A stretch of 64,000 nt of DNA, taken from positions 14,136,434 through 14,200,433 of the forward strand of contig OX439131.1 in assembly GCA_949318235.1 (NCBI GenBank), written 5' to 3'. The notes below the pieces were generated by a model. That model was not told the DNA's origin, did not search any database, and saw nothing but the letters and a program-made list of their open reading frames with translations. Positions 13,031 to 37,342 of this stretch are shown one piece after another (the first letter of the stretch is position 1; every line of letters begins with the position of its first letter). Source of the DNA: Ecdyonurus torrentis. Taxonomy: Eukaryota; Arthropoda; Insecta; Ephemeroptera; Heptageniidae. A program made the translations under genes and the position numbers.

Positions 13031-16000
13031 GCACAGTCAAAAATAAAATATAAAAAATAAAACATTTTTTGATTTATAGAAGAGTTTTAACTTGCAGTTA
13101 GAATGCGTTTGTTAATTTTGAAATTTCACCTTTTTTTATACATGAAATTTTACGCAACTAATGACACGCACGCGTGAGTGAACGAACATGTTTATTGCAG
13201 TGTGTTCACCACACCACACTAATCATAATTATTATTATGATATGTCTTCGTAATTTAACTGCATTGTAAAATTTAAACTTGATCTTCAACTTTAATGAGC
13301 CTTTTCTAAAATGACTTTAAAATTATATATACTTTGCCTTTTTTTGTATTTTCTGTGGTTTTCTGCTGATTTACGATCCGTGTATAATTAATTTGATACA
13401 AACCTTATATATTCATCCTGAGGTGTTGATTTTTTTATTGGCCAACGATAATTGGTATGAGTGTAATGATATGTAAATTAAAAAGATTTTATAATTTAAA
13501 AGTTAAGAAAGAGAGAGAGAGAGAGAGAACGAGAAAAACATAATAACAATGCTATGTAATTAAAATAAAATACAGTATATTTTAATATTTATATTATACG
13601 TATTTTTATTTGTTATATCACAAAAATGTTATAGTATACAAAATAGCATTATAATTTTAGCAGTATTATGTATAAATTTTGTATTCTTGATGCTTGTGCA
13701 ATTAACAATAAAAAACGTAACATATTTCGCCTCTATAACAAGAAAAGCATAATGCTATTAAGTTCATCATAACTAAATAAAAAAACGTAAGTGTAAGACG
13801 TCAAATCCCAATTGTTATCATGCATTGTATATTATGTAGACACGCACAGAACAATTATTACGGTTATTGTTGACAGTTTTGAATATCACAATTCTTTTCA
13901 AAAATTTGCTTGTGTTTTTGATGATAATTGGTAAAAATTCTGAGCTATAGACATGTGAGCCTTAAAGTATCTTGCACGTGGGAGGAAGATGTGACGAAAG
14001 AAAGTGAAATATAAGAGAAATGTAAAAGTTCAATAACAAATTTTATCGTCTAATTTTATTCCACGGTCAGGTCATGAAGCTTGGCTTTTACTATAAAGCG
14101 CGCAATCTCTCAATGAACTCGAAAGTAGAGGCATGAAGCATCGCGCGCATTTAATTATTAATGTGTCGTTTGATTTACCAATATCTGCAAGATTTTTTTT
14201 TTTTTTTTTTTTTTAAATAGATATAAATTAAAATATATCATAAAAACACTATCTATACAATTTGAATTTATAACAGAGAATGACACAAATAAAACAAACT
14301 CCCTTGAAATATAACGCATTAATATTATATGCAAGGGAAATTTTTTTTTTCATCATAATAAATTATTGGTTTTATTAATTATTTTCTGAAGTCAAATTTT
14401 TACATTTATTTAACTAAATATACACACATGCTTACATAAACATACAGTAAGCCACGTACCCAGAATGTGAAATTTAAAAACCTCTTTTTATAAATTAAGT
14501 GCTTGAATTATTCATGAAATGTGTATGATTTTAATACTTTGATGTAAATAAGTAATAATATCTATCTGTATAATAAATATAATAATACTTTGATTTCTTT
14601 TCACTTATCATTAATTTTAAAATGCACTTCGATTAGCACATTTTGTGAAAACTCACACATCATTAAACGTACTAAAACATTGTAATTAACACTTATTTTC
14701 TCTTTTATACGCAAGCAATATATATTTTATTTTTACAAATTATTACTTTTAACTGTCGTGTGATTATTTCCTTAATTGACAAAAGGTGAAAATTAGTATG
14801 ATGATTATAATTACAATGCTATAAACGGCCCACTAATTTACGCTAAAAAATTTCCTTCTTTTACCGATCCTAAGTGCAGCATCAAGATTATAAGGCAAGA
14901 AATTAAAGTCTTTAAATTTGTCATCATGGAATCATATTTGCTAATTTTTTTTATCTTATAATAAAAAGTGTATTTTTTTTAAAAACACGCGTAGTATGTA
15001 TTCCAAAGTAAGATGAACAAACATTCAAACCGGTTTGAAAGGAACACTTATAAAATTATAAATAGAATTTGATACACAATGCATTGCATATTAGTTTCAG
15101 GAGAAAGCCATAACAAGCAAACAAATGTCTTATTTTATTTTTCATTAAACAAAATGTACTTTACATATAAAATATAATAAAGGGATACATTATTATTATA
15201 TAGCACATAGTGGGCTCTTTTTTTAAAAATATCTACATATAAACACCATTATTAACAATATATATTTTAATAACTTATATGTACTGTACTCGTTATAATA
15301 TAACATATAATGGCAATAGTATTATAAATTGTAGTATATAAAAAAAAAAAAAAAAAAAAAAAAGCAGCAGCTTTCATTAAGATTTTTTACAATAACAGAT
15401 AAGTGGTATCGCGTTTTCTGCGCCTCTTTGTCTTTTCATCACATTATGCATTTTTTTCTTTTAAAGACTTCGATCCTGATATTTACTTCTTTCTTTTTCT
15501 CATAAGTTGATGACACGACTTAAAATGTCTATTAATAATTAGAAATGCAGGGGGAGGGGTTCGCAAGATATACATATATATATAATACACACTCAAGCAA
15601 TATAGATTGCAATTCTCTGCTAGTGTGCTACAAAAACAATTGCGAGTTTTCTAATTTGAAAACTGATTTTATTGTTCTTAATTTTATTGCACATTTTTGG
15701 TGTTCGTAATTAGAACTATTTTTGAGTACAGATACAATTCATAGCTCACCCGGTACAAAACTATTTATATTTAAAATCTCTTGCAGTTTAAATTTATAAC
15801 TTCAAACCATATAACTTTAAAAGATATAATTCTTGTTGTATTTTGCATAAACTACTGTTAATTTTGGTTTTAAATGATATAAAAGAATATTTATACAGTA
15901 TTTGGTATTTTCTTATTTTACAATAAAAAGAATTTTGTGTATTATAATTCCTCAAACTAACATAATATTCTATATAATCAAATATATTTCATACAAATAC

Positions 16001-17627
16001 TTTACTATTATTTTGTAATGGAAAAAAAAAGTTAGGGAACAGGTAGATACAAAGATAAATAAAACACATAAAATATTCGCACTGAATTCAAAGGTATGTT
16101 TTTTTTTATTATGTTTTTTTTTTTTTTTTTTCTTCTTGTTACTAGATGCGAATATGGCCCGCTTCCTCAGATATCTCAATCAGGTATAGTAATTTTGGAG
16201 ATTGGATAGAGATAAAGAGAGAAGGATTTTATGGGGAGAGTGCCAATTTACAGGCACAGGAGCAAAGATTTAAGTAACAAAATGCAGCAGCTTAATTCAC
16301 ACAATCAAATTAACCATTCATCTTATCAGCAAAAAACACTCAAATTGTTGTAAAATTTTTATATTCAAAACTTAACTATCTTATTTAACTATAATATAAT
16401 AACAAGCATGCCATTTTGTTTTATGAAACCAACAATTTATATATAAATAAAAAGCAATTTATTTTCAAATCTGAATAATTAATATAAATCCCCCCCTTCC
16501 CCAATTTAATGTTTCAGATTTTTACAACAATTTATTATAAGTTCACACAAAGAATTATTTCATAGCTTTTCAATCATCAATGAAATAGGCAAAAAAACAA
16601 CATATATTCCAATCCATATAGCATTCATTTATTTTATTAATTAAAATGTGATTTATTTTGGTCTCATACAACACCATCACCAGTCAAAAAAAATTATTCA
16701 TTCATTTTTTTTAACTGATACAAAAATAAAGATTCAAATGTGGTTTGTATTCAAATATATTTTTATTACAAAAAATTATCTTCAATAATAATATTTTCTG
16801 TATTATATTTGTTTGTTTGTTATAATGTTCCGACTCCAAATAACAATGACACCATCATGTTTTTTTTTTATATATATTATTATGTCTTATACATTTAAGA
16901 ACATTTAAATAGATCATTAAGTCTAAACATAATATACAGTAATGTAATAAGCACTATATATTTATATAATATTATGAAACATTTCACAATACATATTGTG
17001 GCATTATAATTATGGTGCTTTATTCATCAAGCAAAAAAAATAATGAATTTTATTTTTTTTAATGAATTTTTTTCCCTTTAATTGTATTAATAATAATATA
17101 TATTATTATTTTAACATTATAGAAATTACAAAATTAAGATTAAAATATTTTAAATAATAATAAAAATATTTTTATATTATAAAATAATGACATATTGAAA
17201 CCCATGTGATACAACATATATATGTGGCAATTTTTTAAACAAATTATAAATTAAAAATAAAGTACATGAAACAGAATGATACGTTATTGATCAACTGAGT
17301 GCTTATAGGCATAGAAAACATTGAAACAATATGTTCTAAACACAAAATGGGATCTACAAAACTGATGATATTTTTTACAAGAATGTTAATGCAGCCACAC
17401 AAAAGAGCTTGAAAAATATGTAAAGTATGCAATTTGCGTGAATATTCCTGTTTATGACGTCATTAACAGGCAAAAACTAGTATGAAAATGTTGTGCGGGT
17501 TGCATAAATTGAAACTTTCTGATCACTGCTACAGGGCTACTGTTGGGTTTTGAGACCAACTAACGTTATTTATGTAAGTCCCATCAAGTGTTTTGTGATG
17601 TAAAGGCAAATTTTTTCATGTTTTCTA

Positions 17628-17812
17628 TGCCTTTATGTAAAGGTAAAAAACGGAAACACAAGTGCCGTAAAAGAAAACTACGAGATGTTAAAAGTGGGAG
17701 GTTGCTCAGGCCTAGCTTGCTGCTGGGGCAAAGTTTTCTCCCACTTTTAGTCACAAGATTTCCATTTCCAGCACTTCCTTTTCTGGTTTTTAGCTGTTTA
17801 CATAAATGTAAC
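17628..17812. repeat. Imperfect foldback repeat
   Basis: The left arm TTTATGTAAAGGTAAAAAACGG ... AAAAGTGGGAGG is mirrored by the right arm ending CCCACTTTTAGTC ... TAGCTGTTTACATAAATG. The arms are about 75-80 bases each around a short GC-richer centre. An open frame across it (17588-17824) is only a by-product. Confidence 0.7.
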
Positions 17813-18844
17813 TGTAAAATTTGATTTAATTTCTGATTTTAATAAACTTTAAATGCTTTTTTTTTCTTTTCTTAAGATATATATGTACCACAAGCAACTT
17901 TAGGTTTCATGTCTTACATACACATTGTATTTTACGTCACTACATTTTATGTTTCAAATTTATGGCTTATATATAGTAAGGTGCAATTATGGGATAGCTA
18001 TTGTGCACATACATCAACTCTAATTAACACTTATGAAAACAATCAAGTGCTATACACAACTGCTTTATTATTATTATTATTATGCACTACCCATCATACA
18101 CCCAAAGTATATAAGAAATATAATTTTAATTTTCCAATACATGTATAAAATGATATTCAAAAATTAAAATTTGTTTCTTCATATTGCCAGTTCCTTTATT
18201 GTTCTCAAATCCTCTAAACACATAGACTTAAACTACACACAAAAACATTGATCTTCTTTTTATTTTACATTTATATAGAAACAAAAAGAAATTGTCATAG
18301 ATTTTTTTATTTCATATTAGGACAATTAATGTATTTTTTTTTTCACGACGACACAAAAAAATGGGAACTTTTTTGTTTAATTATTCATTATATACTTCTC
18401 TAGATTTTATTAGAAGTTATTGTTTGTTATATATACCATAGCTGTATTTCTGAAAATATTTCAGTTTATAAAAGTACATAAAAATTGTTTGCATTAAGAG
18501 GAACAATATTATATTGTTTGTTTGTTTACTTATATGTGGACGGAAAATATAAAATTCATTTTTTAAGTAAATATATATTAAGCTCTGCAATTTATTTAAT
18601 TTTAATATTAAATAAAAATGCTTTTTAATATCAGATCCAGAAAGTTTGCAATTAAAAAAAAATTCAATCAAGTTATATTAGGGTTTTCTACTTTTTTAAA
18701 ATCAAATAATAAAAATGTATAATAACTATAAGTACAGATTTTTTTTTCTTCATTAATGCATAAAAATACATTTTAAATAAATATTAAATAGAGAGATTAA
18801 GTCACTTTGATGAATAAGAATTTAAAAGTCTAAATTTAAGAAGG

Positions 18845-18881
<37 letters not shown>

Positions 18882-19801
18882 AGTGAAATACAGCTTAGTA
18901 TTTTATAGCTATACACACTTAATGTAAACTCTTATACACTTACTTACTTTTTCTTTTTTTACTTCAGTTATTTTAAGTAAACACCAAAAAAGTTAATATG
19001 TAATCTCTATTTTATATGTGTATTATACTAAACATTTATTATTTTTATATATATATTTAAGTCCCTCAATTCTTGTTTCATTAAGTAATATATTCTTATT
19101 TGTTTTGTTTAAACAGCCTAAAAGAAAAGTGTTATAAACTATGACATAATTATGTTAATTTAATAACATTCACTTGTTATTATTATTTGTTGTATTAATT
19201 CGTAATTAAGTAAATAAAAATATTAAAACTACAGACATCGGTGAAACATGTTCATAATATATAGATTTGTCCACCAGCACAAGCCATATCTTATCGATTT
19301 CCATAAAAAAAAAATTACATGAAGTTCCTATTTCATTTCACATTCACTCCATTTTCTTTCCCAAACTTCCTGCTATAATTTTAAAGTTTCCTACTACAAA
19401 TTGCTACACCAGACATAATAATTTATACTCATTTTTATTATAATAATTTAGCAAAATTATTACATGCATCAATTAACAAAATAATAATAATAAAAGGGAA
19501 TGCTATATATATATATTTAATATATTTCAATGAAAAATATGTCAAACATGAAAAATAAGTTGTTGTTTTGTTGTTTTATGAGAAATGCTACATTATATTA
19601 TCTATTCATTTATTTTCTTCTTATGTCTGGAGAACAGGATGTATGAATATATTTACAACAGAAGATTTTAAACAATAACTATTAAGCTGCAGCTTTAGCC
19701 ATGATGCGTTGCAGCAGCATATATTTCACTGCAAAATCTTGCCCCTGTGGCTTGGATATTGATATTGCTGTAAGTTCTTTCTTATGTTTTGTACCTCTTT
19801 T

Positions 19802-30133
<10,332 letters not shown>

Positions 30134-31534
30134 TTTTTTTTCTTTCTTGTTAAAAACAAAATCAGCCTTCTTTTATTTATTTATATATATATATAAATAA
30201 TTAAATTAATAAAATACTGTATAAATTAGAAAATATATTATATTATACTGAAGATCACACTCTTGAGAACGAGTTAAGTGTCAAAATAAAAATGAGACAT
30301 GAGAAGTGTTGACAAGCGGTATTTAAACTCTCTAGAGGCATCAGTTTGTATTTACTTAATTTTTTTTTTCTTTTTTGGTTAATTAACTCTTCAAACAAAA
30401 TACACTGATCAACAAGGATATTTAGTGACACCTTGCGAAGTGCTTATATACTTGCTTCCTTTAGTGTGATATATATTGTACTTTATAACACCATTCTCAT
30501 CAGCTGATCATAATTATAATAAAAAAGTAATTAATATATAATATTATTGCTCTCATTACACTTCACAATCAAACGTGTACGTACGTACGACAACTGTTTC
30601 TTTCTTCAAAGCTTTATATTTTTTTATAATATCTCTCGTACTACTCCCCGCGCTTGATCAAACACACTCACACTATTCACAAATGAAACACGCTGCGCTG
30701 CTATACTTATGATGATGCTTATACAACTGTAAGTGTCGCCAACTTACTCATACAATCTATATATTATATAAATATATATATTTTTTTTATAATTATTTGA
30801 TAAGAAAATATATTAAAAAAGTTAGTAATCAAATAGTCCGCTTTAATCCGGTCCATGTTTTCTTGTCAAATGATCAAGTCAGTCTAAAAGTGCTTGCTCT
30901 AAAATGTTGTTGATATAAAAGAACTTCTCTCGTTCGCTCTCTCTATGTGTATGCTAGCAAAAGCGACGGCGCGGTAAGGGTCGATATCGTTCTCTTTTAG
31001 GGTGTACCGGGTATCGAACTGTGAGCTCTCTTTACTTTGTATACTGCGCCAAATCCAGGCAGATCTCTCTAGCTGTAGCTAGCTCGTCCTTGACATTTAC
31101 ATCTATCACACATACTTACACACACATACACACTTCACTCACACACCAATAATTACAACATTGAGCTATCTCATGGTTCAAACTACAATAGGTGCAATCG
31201 AAGTAAAAGTTAAAATTATACAATTTGCAAATCACTATGCTCAAACTAATTGCATTATAACTCAAGTTTATTTTTAATTAAATTTATTTTAATTTTTTAA
31301 TTGCATTTTTATTTTTATCTTTTTGCATGGGCATCTTTTGAAGAAATATATTTTGAACTTAATTGGAATGATTTAAATTTCTCTTTCAAGTACCAAGTAC
31401 CACATAAGTGCATACTAAAAAAAGTTATTAATAATTATGAATTGGCAAAGTAAAAGTTTATGAAAATAAATTTGATTTACTTCCAAATATATCTCGGGCA
31501 CCACGAACAAATTTATTTGATTTCATCCATTATA

Positions 31535-31617
<83 letters not shown>

Positions 31618-32601
31618 ATCAAATAAATCTAAAAAACCTATATGATTTTAACAAAATGTAAAGCGCAATGCGAAAAAAACAAAATAATAATAAAAAATAT
31701 AATATAAAATGAAAATGTAAAATAAACATTCTATTGCGCAATATCACGTAAATTAAGTTCGAATATGGTATATGAGTAGGTCAAACGAGTTTGCGCAATA
31801 GAAAATTTTGAAAATGGAAAAACAAAGGGAAAAAAGACTAATAGTCGATGTAATTGATGCGTGTTGAGGTGTGAAGAAAACGAGAGCAATAATTTCCCCT
31901 ATATTCTTGAATATTCTATTAAATCAACAACTGACTCTAGTAAGATGCATGTCAAGTCAACAATGGTGACATGCTAAACAAAAACAATCATGATTTACTA
32001 CAATAACAGTCAACACAATTTAATCGTTAGCGTAAATATGCATATCAAAATACATAAATATATATGAATTTTTATTAGAGGCATTTATACATAGAAATGA
32101 TGTTATTGATTGCAAAATCTAGTCAGTATTATTTTACATACTGCAATAATGTGTATTGTTGCATAAGTAAATGTATAAAATAGGAGTGGTAAATAGAGCA
32201 CCACATTACAATATTATATCTTTGTAAAAATCAATAAAGTTTCATGATATTTAAATCACAATGCATTTTCATAACATAATGATTCAATTACCATATAGAA
32301 ACACTTTAACAAACATGATAGTAATTTTAACATTATCTAAAATAATTACTTTAAAAATTACTTAAAAACTAGTTCGATACATCAATCAGAGCGACATATT
32401 ATGATAAGGACCAAAAAAATATAGATTAAATAAACAATAAAATGCATAATTTTCACTGTGATGTAAGATGTATTAAGTACCAGTTCATACCGTGAAATAT
32501 TTTTATTTTGACATAATTTTAATTGAACTTAAATCGCAATGCGCATAATATGCTTTTAACTGCATGAGATAAAAATATTTCCGTGTTGGTACAGTACTCA
32601 C
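30134..32601. other. Upstream region of phosphate transporter gene
   Basis: No coding exon is recognised. Directly upstream of exon A are poly-pyrimidine and TATATA-rich sequence (30180-30200) that could serve as a promoter or 5' UTR. A GC-richer patch at about 30940-31090 and a (TG)n array at 31536-31612 also lie here. Confidence 0.4.
31536..31612. repeat. (TG)n microsatellite
   Basis: About 38 uninterrupted TG units. Confidence 0.97.
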
Positions 32602-32772
32602 ATGGCCGCAAGTTTAGGGGCGGGCGGTCAGTGTTGTTTTACTGCTGATGTTAGAGGTGCGCAGATTATATTTACTTGATGGCCCTCGAAGTTCAGCCTC
32701 TTGCTAGGACACTGAGTGCCTGTCCACGCGGGCGTGATGACAACACCGGGAAAACATGCTTGGGGTAGACAT
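32602..32772 (-). other. Candidate isolated exon (coding or 5' UTR), minus strand
   Basis: A GC-rich 171-base block in AT-rich DNA, flanked on the minus strand by a good acceptor (TTGTGTTTCAG) and donor (GTGAGT). One frame is open from the acceptor for 47 codons (TGTQCPSKRLNFEGHQ is part of it) and then stops 5' of the donor; another has a short ATG frame of 22 codons. It could be a terminal coding exon of an unknown gene or a spliced 5' UTR exon of the phosphate transporter. I recognise no family. Confidence 0.3.
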
Positions 32773-33206
32773 CTGAAACACAACAAATAAACCCTTTATA
32801 TTAGTCACTGTGCAAATCTACCATACCGTCACTATATGTACAACTTCTTTTTCCCTGACTCGTCAATAACAATATTAAGTATATTCAACACGTCATACAC
32901 TTTGCAATAGTATACCCAACCCAAATATATAGTTTTTAATTATCCGGTCCTTATGTAAAATATCAACTTCTGCAAAGAAAACTTCCAACACATTGTGCGT
33001 TAAAAATTCAGCATAATTACACAATTTTTTTTTTTATTTCTTATTATTATCAAAAACATTATTTATATTCACCTTTATACATTGTTAACATGATATAAAA
33101 AAACAACAACTTTTATTCAAAGGCGCAAAGTCTCAACGTTATTTTGAGTGTTCCTGCAGTGACTAAAGTTTGTCTCAGAATAATACTGGACTTTTTTGCT
33201 ATTTAA

Positions 33207-33249
<43 letters not shown>

Positions 33250-35511
33250 CATCTCATCATTTAAAAACTCTTTTGTTGTGTTAAAAATAATAAATACTAG
33301 AAGAACAAAAAGATACTTAACCTTTCAAGAAGTTTATACTAAACTGATTTCTTTACGACTTTTAAATATTTTTTTGGGTTTAATTTTAGAAAGATTTATT
33401 ATCAATCAACTCTGTTCTGAATTTGAAGACTTGAAGGACGTCTCAAAGTTTATTAAATTGTAATTATATTTATTACCGGCACCCAAAATGTAGTTGAGTC
33501 ACGATATTTTAAGAACTATGTCTATTCTATTCAAGATAAATATTTCAGCAAGTAAATCAGCAATGAAATAGGCAGGTACAAATCTTTGTAACGGGGGAGA
33601 CAAAATAACAACAAAAAGTCATGTTTTGCAAATAATATAATGCAGTCTTCGTGACATGAACTGCGACAAAATAAAGAACGCTCTAGACTCAATAAAATAA
33701 ATGTTTCTAAGAATTGTTTAACAGAAAAACAGACAGAAAAAAAGAGAAGAAGTGAGTTATTTTGCTTTATAACAAATATAATAATATTCAACAGAAAATG
33801 TTTCCTTTTCATACTAACATTTCAAATAGCACATCATTGCATTTTTAGAAATGAACTGTTAAAGAAATAAGGCTTAATACTACAATGGGATTCTGCTATT
33901 GTTGAACACAAATTAATATATTTTGCAAAACTAAATTTATAAACATTAACATATACTTTAAAATATAAGCTTTGAAAGTAGATAATTTAGGTTTTTTAAA
34001 TTTACGCAATAAATTTTACACTAATTAGCTCTAAAATTGTATGAAGAAGACTTTTAAGTATAGTGAACATTTCTTTAATTACTTAAATTTTATATAATTA
34101 TGTAACTGTGAACGTAGGTCATGTTTATAGAAAAAGGGCAACGTTTTTCTCATAACGTTAGATTTTCTGTACAGAAAAAAACAACATTAGAATAATAACA
34201 TAACATTTAGAAATTGATAATTAAATTAGCATTATATAGTTAATGTATAGAAGTACGTCATTAAATTAAGTGTATGGTCAAAAAAAAAAAAAAAAAAAAA
34301 CATCTGATATATTTAAAATATTTGGATGACGTCACAAACGTACCTTGGTATAAATTAGCATAATCATATCTCATATAAGCACCAAAATATGATCATTAAC
34401 GTAAGTACGATAATTATTGTTGTGAGAGGAGATAAGAGCTTGTTTACATCTTCTCTGACACCTTAATCATCATATTTACGAACAAGAAAGAAAGGAGGGT
34501 AAGATGGTTATTTGTATTGTAATTTAACTGAGTAATTAATAAACATATAATTAATTATTTCAAAGTCATCATGATGCGTAATCATAACATGTTATATTAT
34601 ATTGTAACCGTAAATATAGAATATTGTAAATTATAATATTAAAATATGATAATAATAAAAGTTCTTAAATGCACTGAATTTTATTTATAAGAATTACAAT
34701 TGTTTATAACTAAATTATAAGAATAAATATAGGCAATTAATAAAAGTATGAAATTTTAAAATTTATTTTATATTTAAATTAGGCTAATATAAATATAATG
34801 AACATGACTATTAAAAATAATATTGACTTTGATTTATAGTTGCAAATTGAAGTCGGTTTGTAAAACTATAAGGTCCATATTTATATACCTCTACTACACC
34901 AGTTAGTACCAGTTGTTAATACTTAATTACGTATTAGCTTACATTAGTATATCCACAATTATCACTACTATAAACACATATTATGTATAGGTGAAGAAGA
35001 AAAAGTCCCTTAATACATATGCAACTAGATACACAGGTAAGCTCAACTGGTCATATAACATTCAGGCGGTATATAGCGCATGCGCTTAATATACAAAAAA
35101 AAACTTTATTTTAAAATTGTACGTAACAAAATAGTTCTAATTTTAAATTTAAAATATCTAATAATATTAGGATGACATTTTTGTTGTTAAAAATATATTT
35201 TAAAAAATTAGTTCAACTTTGTAATAAATTTAAACATTATGAGCAAATGTTTAATATGTTTTAATTGCTTGAAATTAGAGCAAAGCGTTCATATAAAGCA
35301 TCAGCTACTTGTGTTGTATGCTATTATGAGGGTAGTTTTATACCAGTGCGCTGAAAAGATACGATACAAGTTAGTAATTATATTTTTATTATAATATAAG
35401 TTATGCGTGCTTATGCTCTGTTTGTATTATTTTGAAATTAGACACGTACAAAAAAAATAATAAATAAAAAAATAAAAAGTTGTTGGGAAAAAACACAAGA
35501 TTTTTTTCTTT

Positions 35512-35634
<123 letters not shown>

Positions 35635-36503
35635 TTATTATTATTATTTTTTTGTTCAAGACAACTCTACATGCCTTTGTATACCGCAAAAGTTCTTCAT
35701 TTTCCTGGTCATTTCATATAAATTTCAAATCGCAAAGTTTGATTGAACAACTTACGGAGACAAGGAAAATGATCCACAAGTTTAGAAGTTTGTACCGAAT
35801 AAGAGAACATTAAATAATAGTTTTTCATTTTCAACATTCAATAATAACAATAAAAAAATCTGACCTTATCACCAAGTTATGAGAAAAAAAAAAGTTTATT
35901 ACGTCAAACTTTTAACTTATAATCAATAATATTGGAAGTTTCAAAAAAATCAATCGCTAGACGTGTTTTTTTTAGAAACTTCTATACAGCTTTAAAGTGC
36001 ATTGATATGAGGACGAGAGCCGGGTGTCTCGTCAGCATTCTCATTATACCAGGCTATAAATGTAAGCTAACAGAAGTGTACAACAGCTACTATTCTTTGT
36101 GAACACTGAAGTAACTGAACTGTCACTTACTGTACATACGTGTACGTAAAAAAAAAAAAAAAATGAATACATTTTTAATTTTTTATATTCCCTCATTATA
36201 ATTTTTTTTTATAATTTTTTTTTTTTTAATATTATTTATTATATTCGTATGTTTATTTAAGTTGACAGCTTTGTGAGAAGTTACGAGGCAATTAAATAGT
36301 TTTGAACAAGTATGGCCTTCATGTTGTCGGGTGTATACCGCGACACACGCGTATATTTGTTTGGAATTGGAGACTTCAACTAGATGACGTCATTTATATC
36401 TAACGTCATTTCTCTGCTGGACCAAACAAGACGTGAGACTATTCTAAACAAGAACTTTGCAACATTTATATATAATATACCTATATATCCTATATAATAT
36501 ATG

Positions 36504-36508
<5 letters not shown>

Positions 36509-36583
<75 letters not shown>
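36509..36583. repeat. (AT)n microsatellite
   Basis: About 75 bases of AT, flanked by GTATGTAT and CGTATATGTGTG derivatives. Confidence 0.95.
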
Positions 36584-36584
<1 letters not shown>

Positions 36585-37151
36585 GTATATGTGTGTGTAT
36601 GTATGCATATGTTTATATGTATATAAGGCAAAACTCATTAGCATATTTTTTTTTCAAAGCTATAATAACTTTGTCTAGACTAATATTCAAACTTCCGCGA
36701 ATAATAATGCTTCTCTTATGATGACATATAATTTAATTTTAAATACAAGTAAATCAATTTCATTTCCTTCGAAAGAAATCTATTACATTTCTACGATTCG
36801 GAAATTTAATATAAAAAAAAAAAAAAAAAATTCGTACTGTCATCATTGCAAATTTAAAACCCAAACTTTGTCCCACACTATCTTTTAGTGGGAAATAAAC
36901 TATAATATATTATTTATTTCTATTTTTCCGTGTTGTCCGAATGAAATATTTTCTTTGGATGCTAATTTTATGCTAGTATTGCAAGGTTTTGCTAAGTAAA
37001 GGTTTGATTTCACTGGAAGTGTTAGATGATGTCAGTTTCCTAAGAAGAAAACTTTGGGTGTTAGCCAGACGGCAATGTTTTAAATTTCTCTTTAAAAACC
37101 TTTTTAACTAATTTGCTCCAGTACTGAGTTATTGCGATTTTAGATGTTTAT

Positions 37152-37153
<2 letters not shown>

Positions 37154-37236
<83 letters not shown>

Positions 37237-37247
37237 TATATATATAT
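37154..37247. repeat. (AT)n microsatellite
   Basis: AT array with one phase slip, followed by imperfect ACACAC sequence. Confidence 0.95.
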
Positions 37248-37295
37248 GCACATATAATATATACATAAATACACACACACAAACACAATTAATAT

Positions 37296-37342
37296 TGACG
37301 TCACGTGACCTACTGGACACGTGCACGTTTTTTAAACACGTG
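37296..37342. promoter_or_regulatory. Cluster of three CACGTG E-boxes with an overlapping TGACGTCA
   Basis: CACGTG occurs at 37302-37307, 37318-37323 and 37337-37342. The first overlaps a perfect CRE palindrome TGACGTCA at 37296-37303. Possible bHLH/bZIP binding cluster; no neighbouring gene is seen, so a role is speculative. Confidence 0.25.

Larger units (their letters stand above)
12855..19801. other. Intergenic stretch between lipase and phosphate transporter genes
   Basis: No exon with family resemblance is seen on either strand. Contents: poly-A/T tracts (14192-14213, 15341-15363, 18844-18873), a short (GA)n near 13509-13528, a foldback repeat (17628-17812) and otherwise AT-rich unique sequence. 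The left end holds the lipase promoter; the right end (about 19600-19800) is the 3' UTR of the transporter. Confidence 0.6.
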
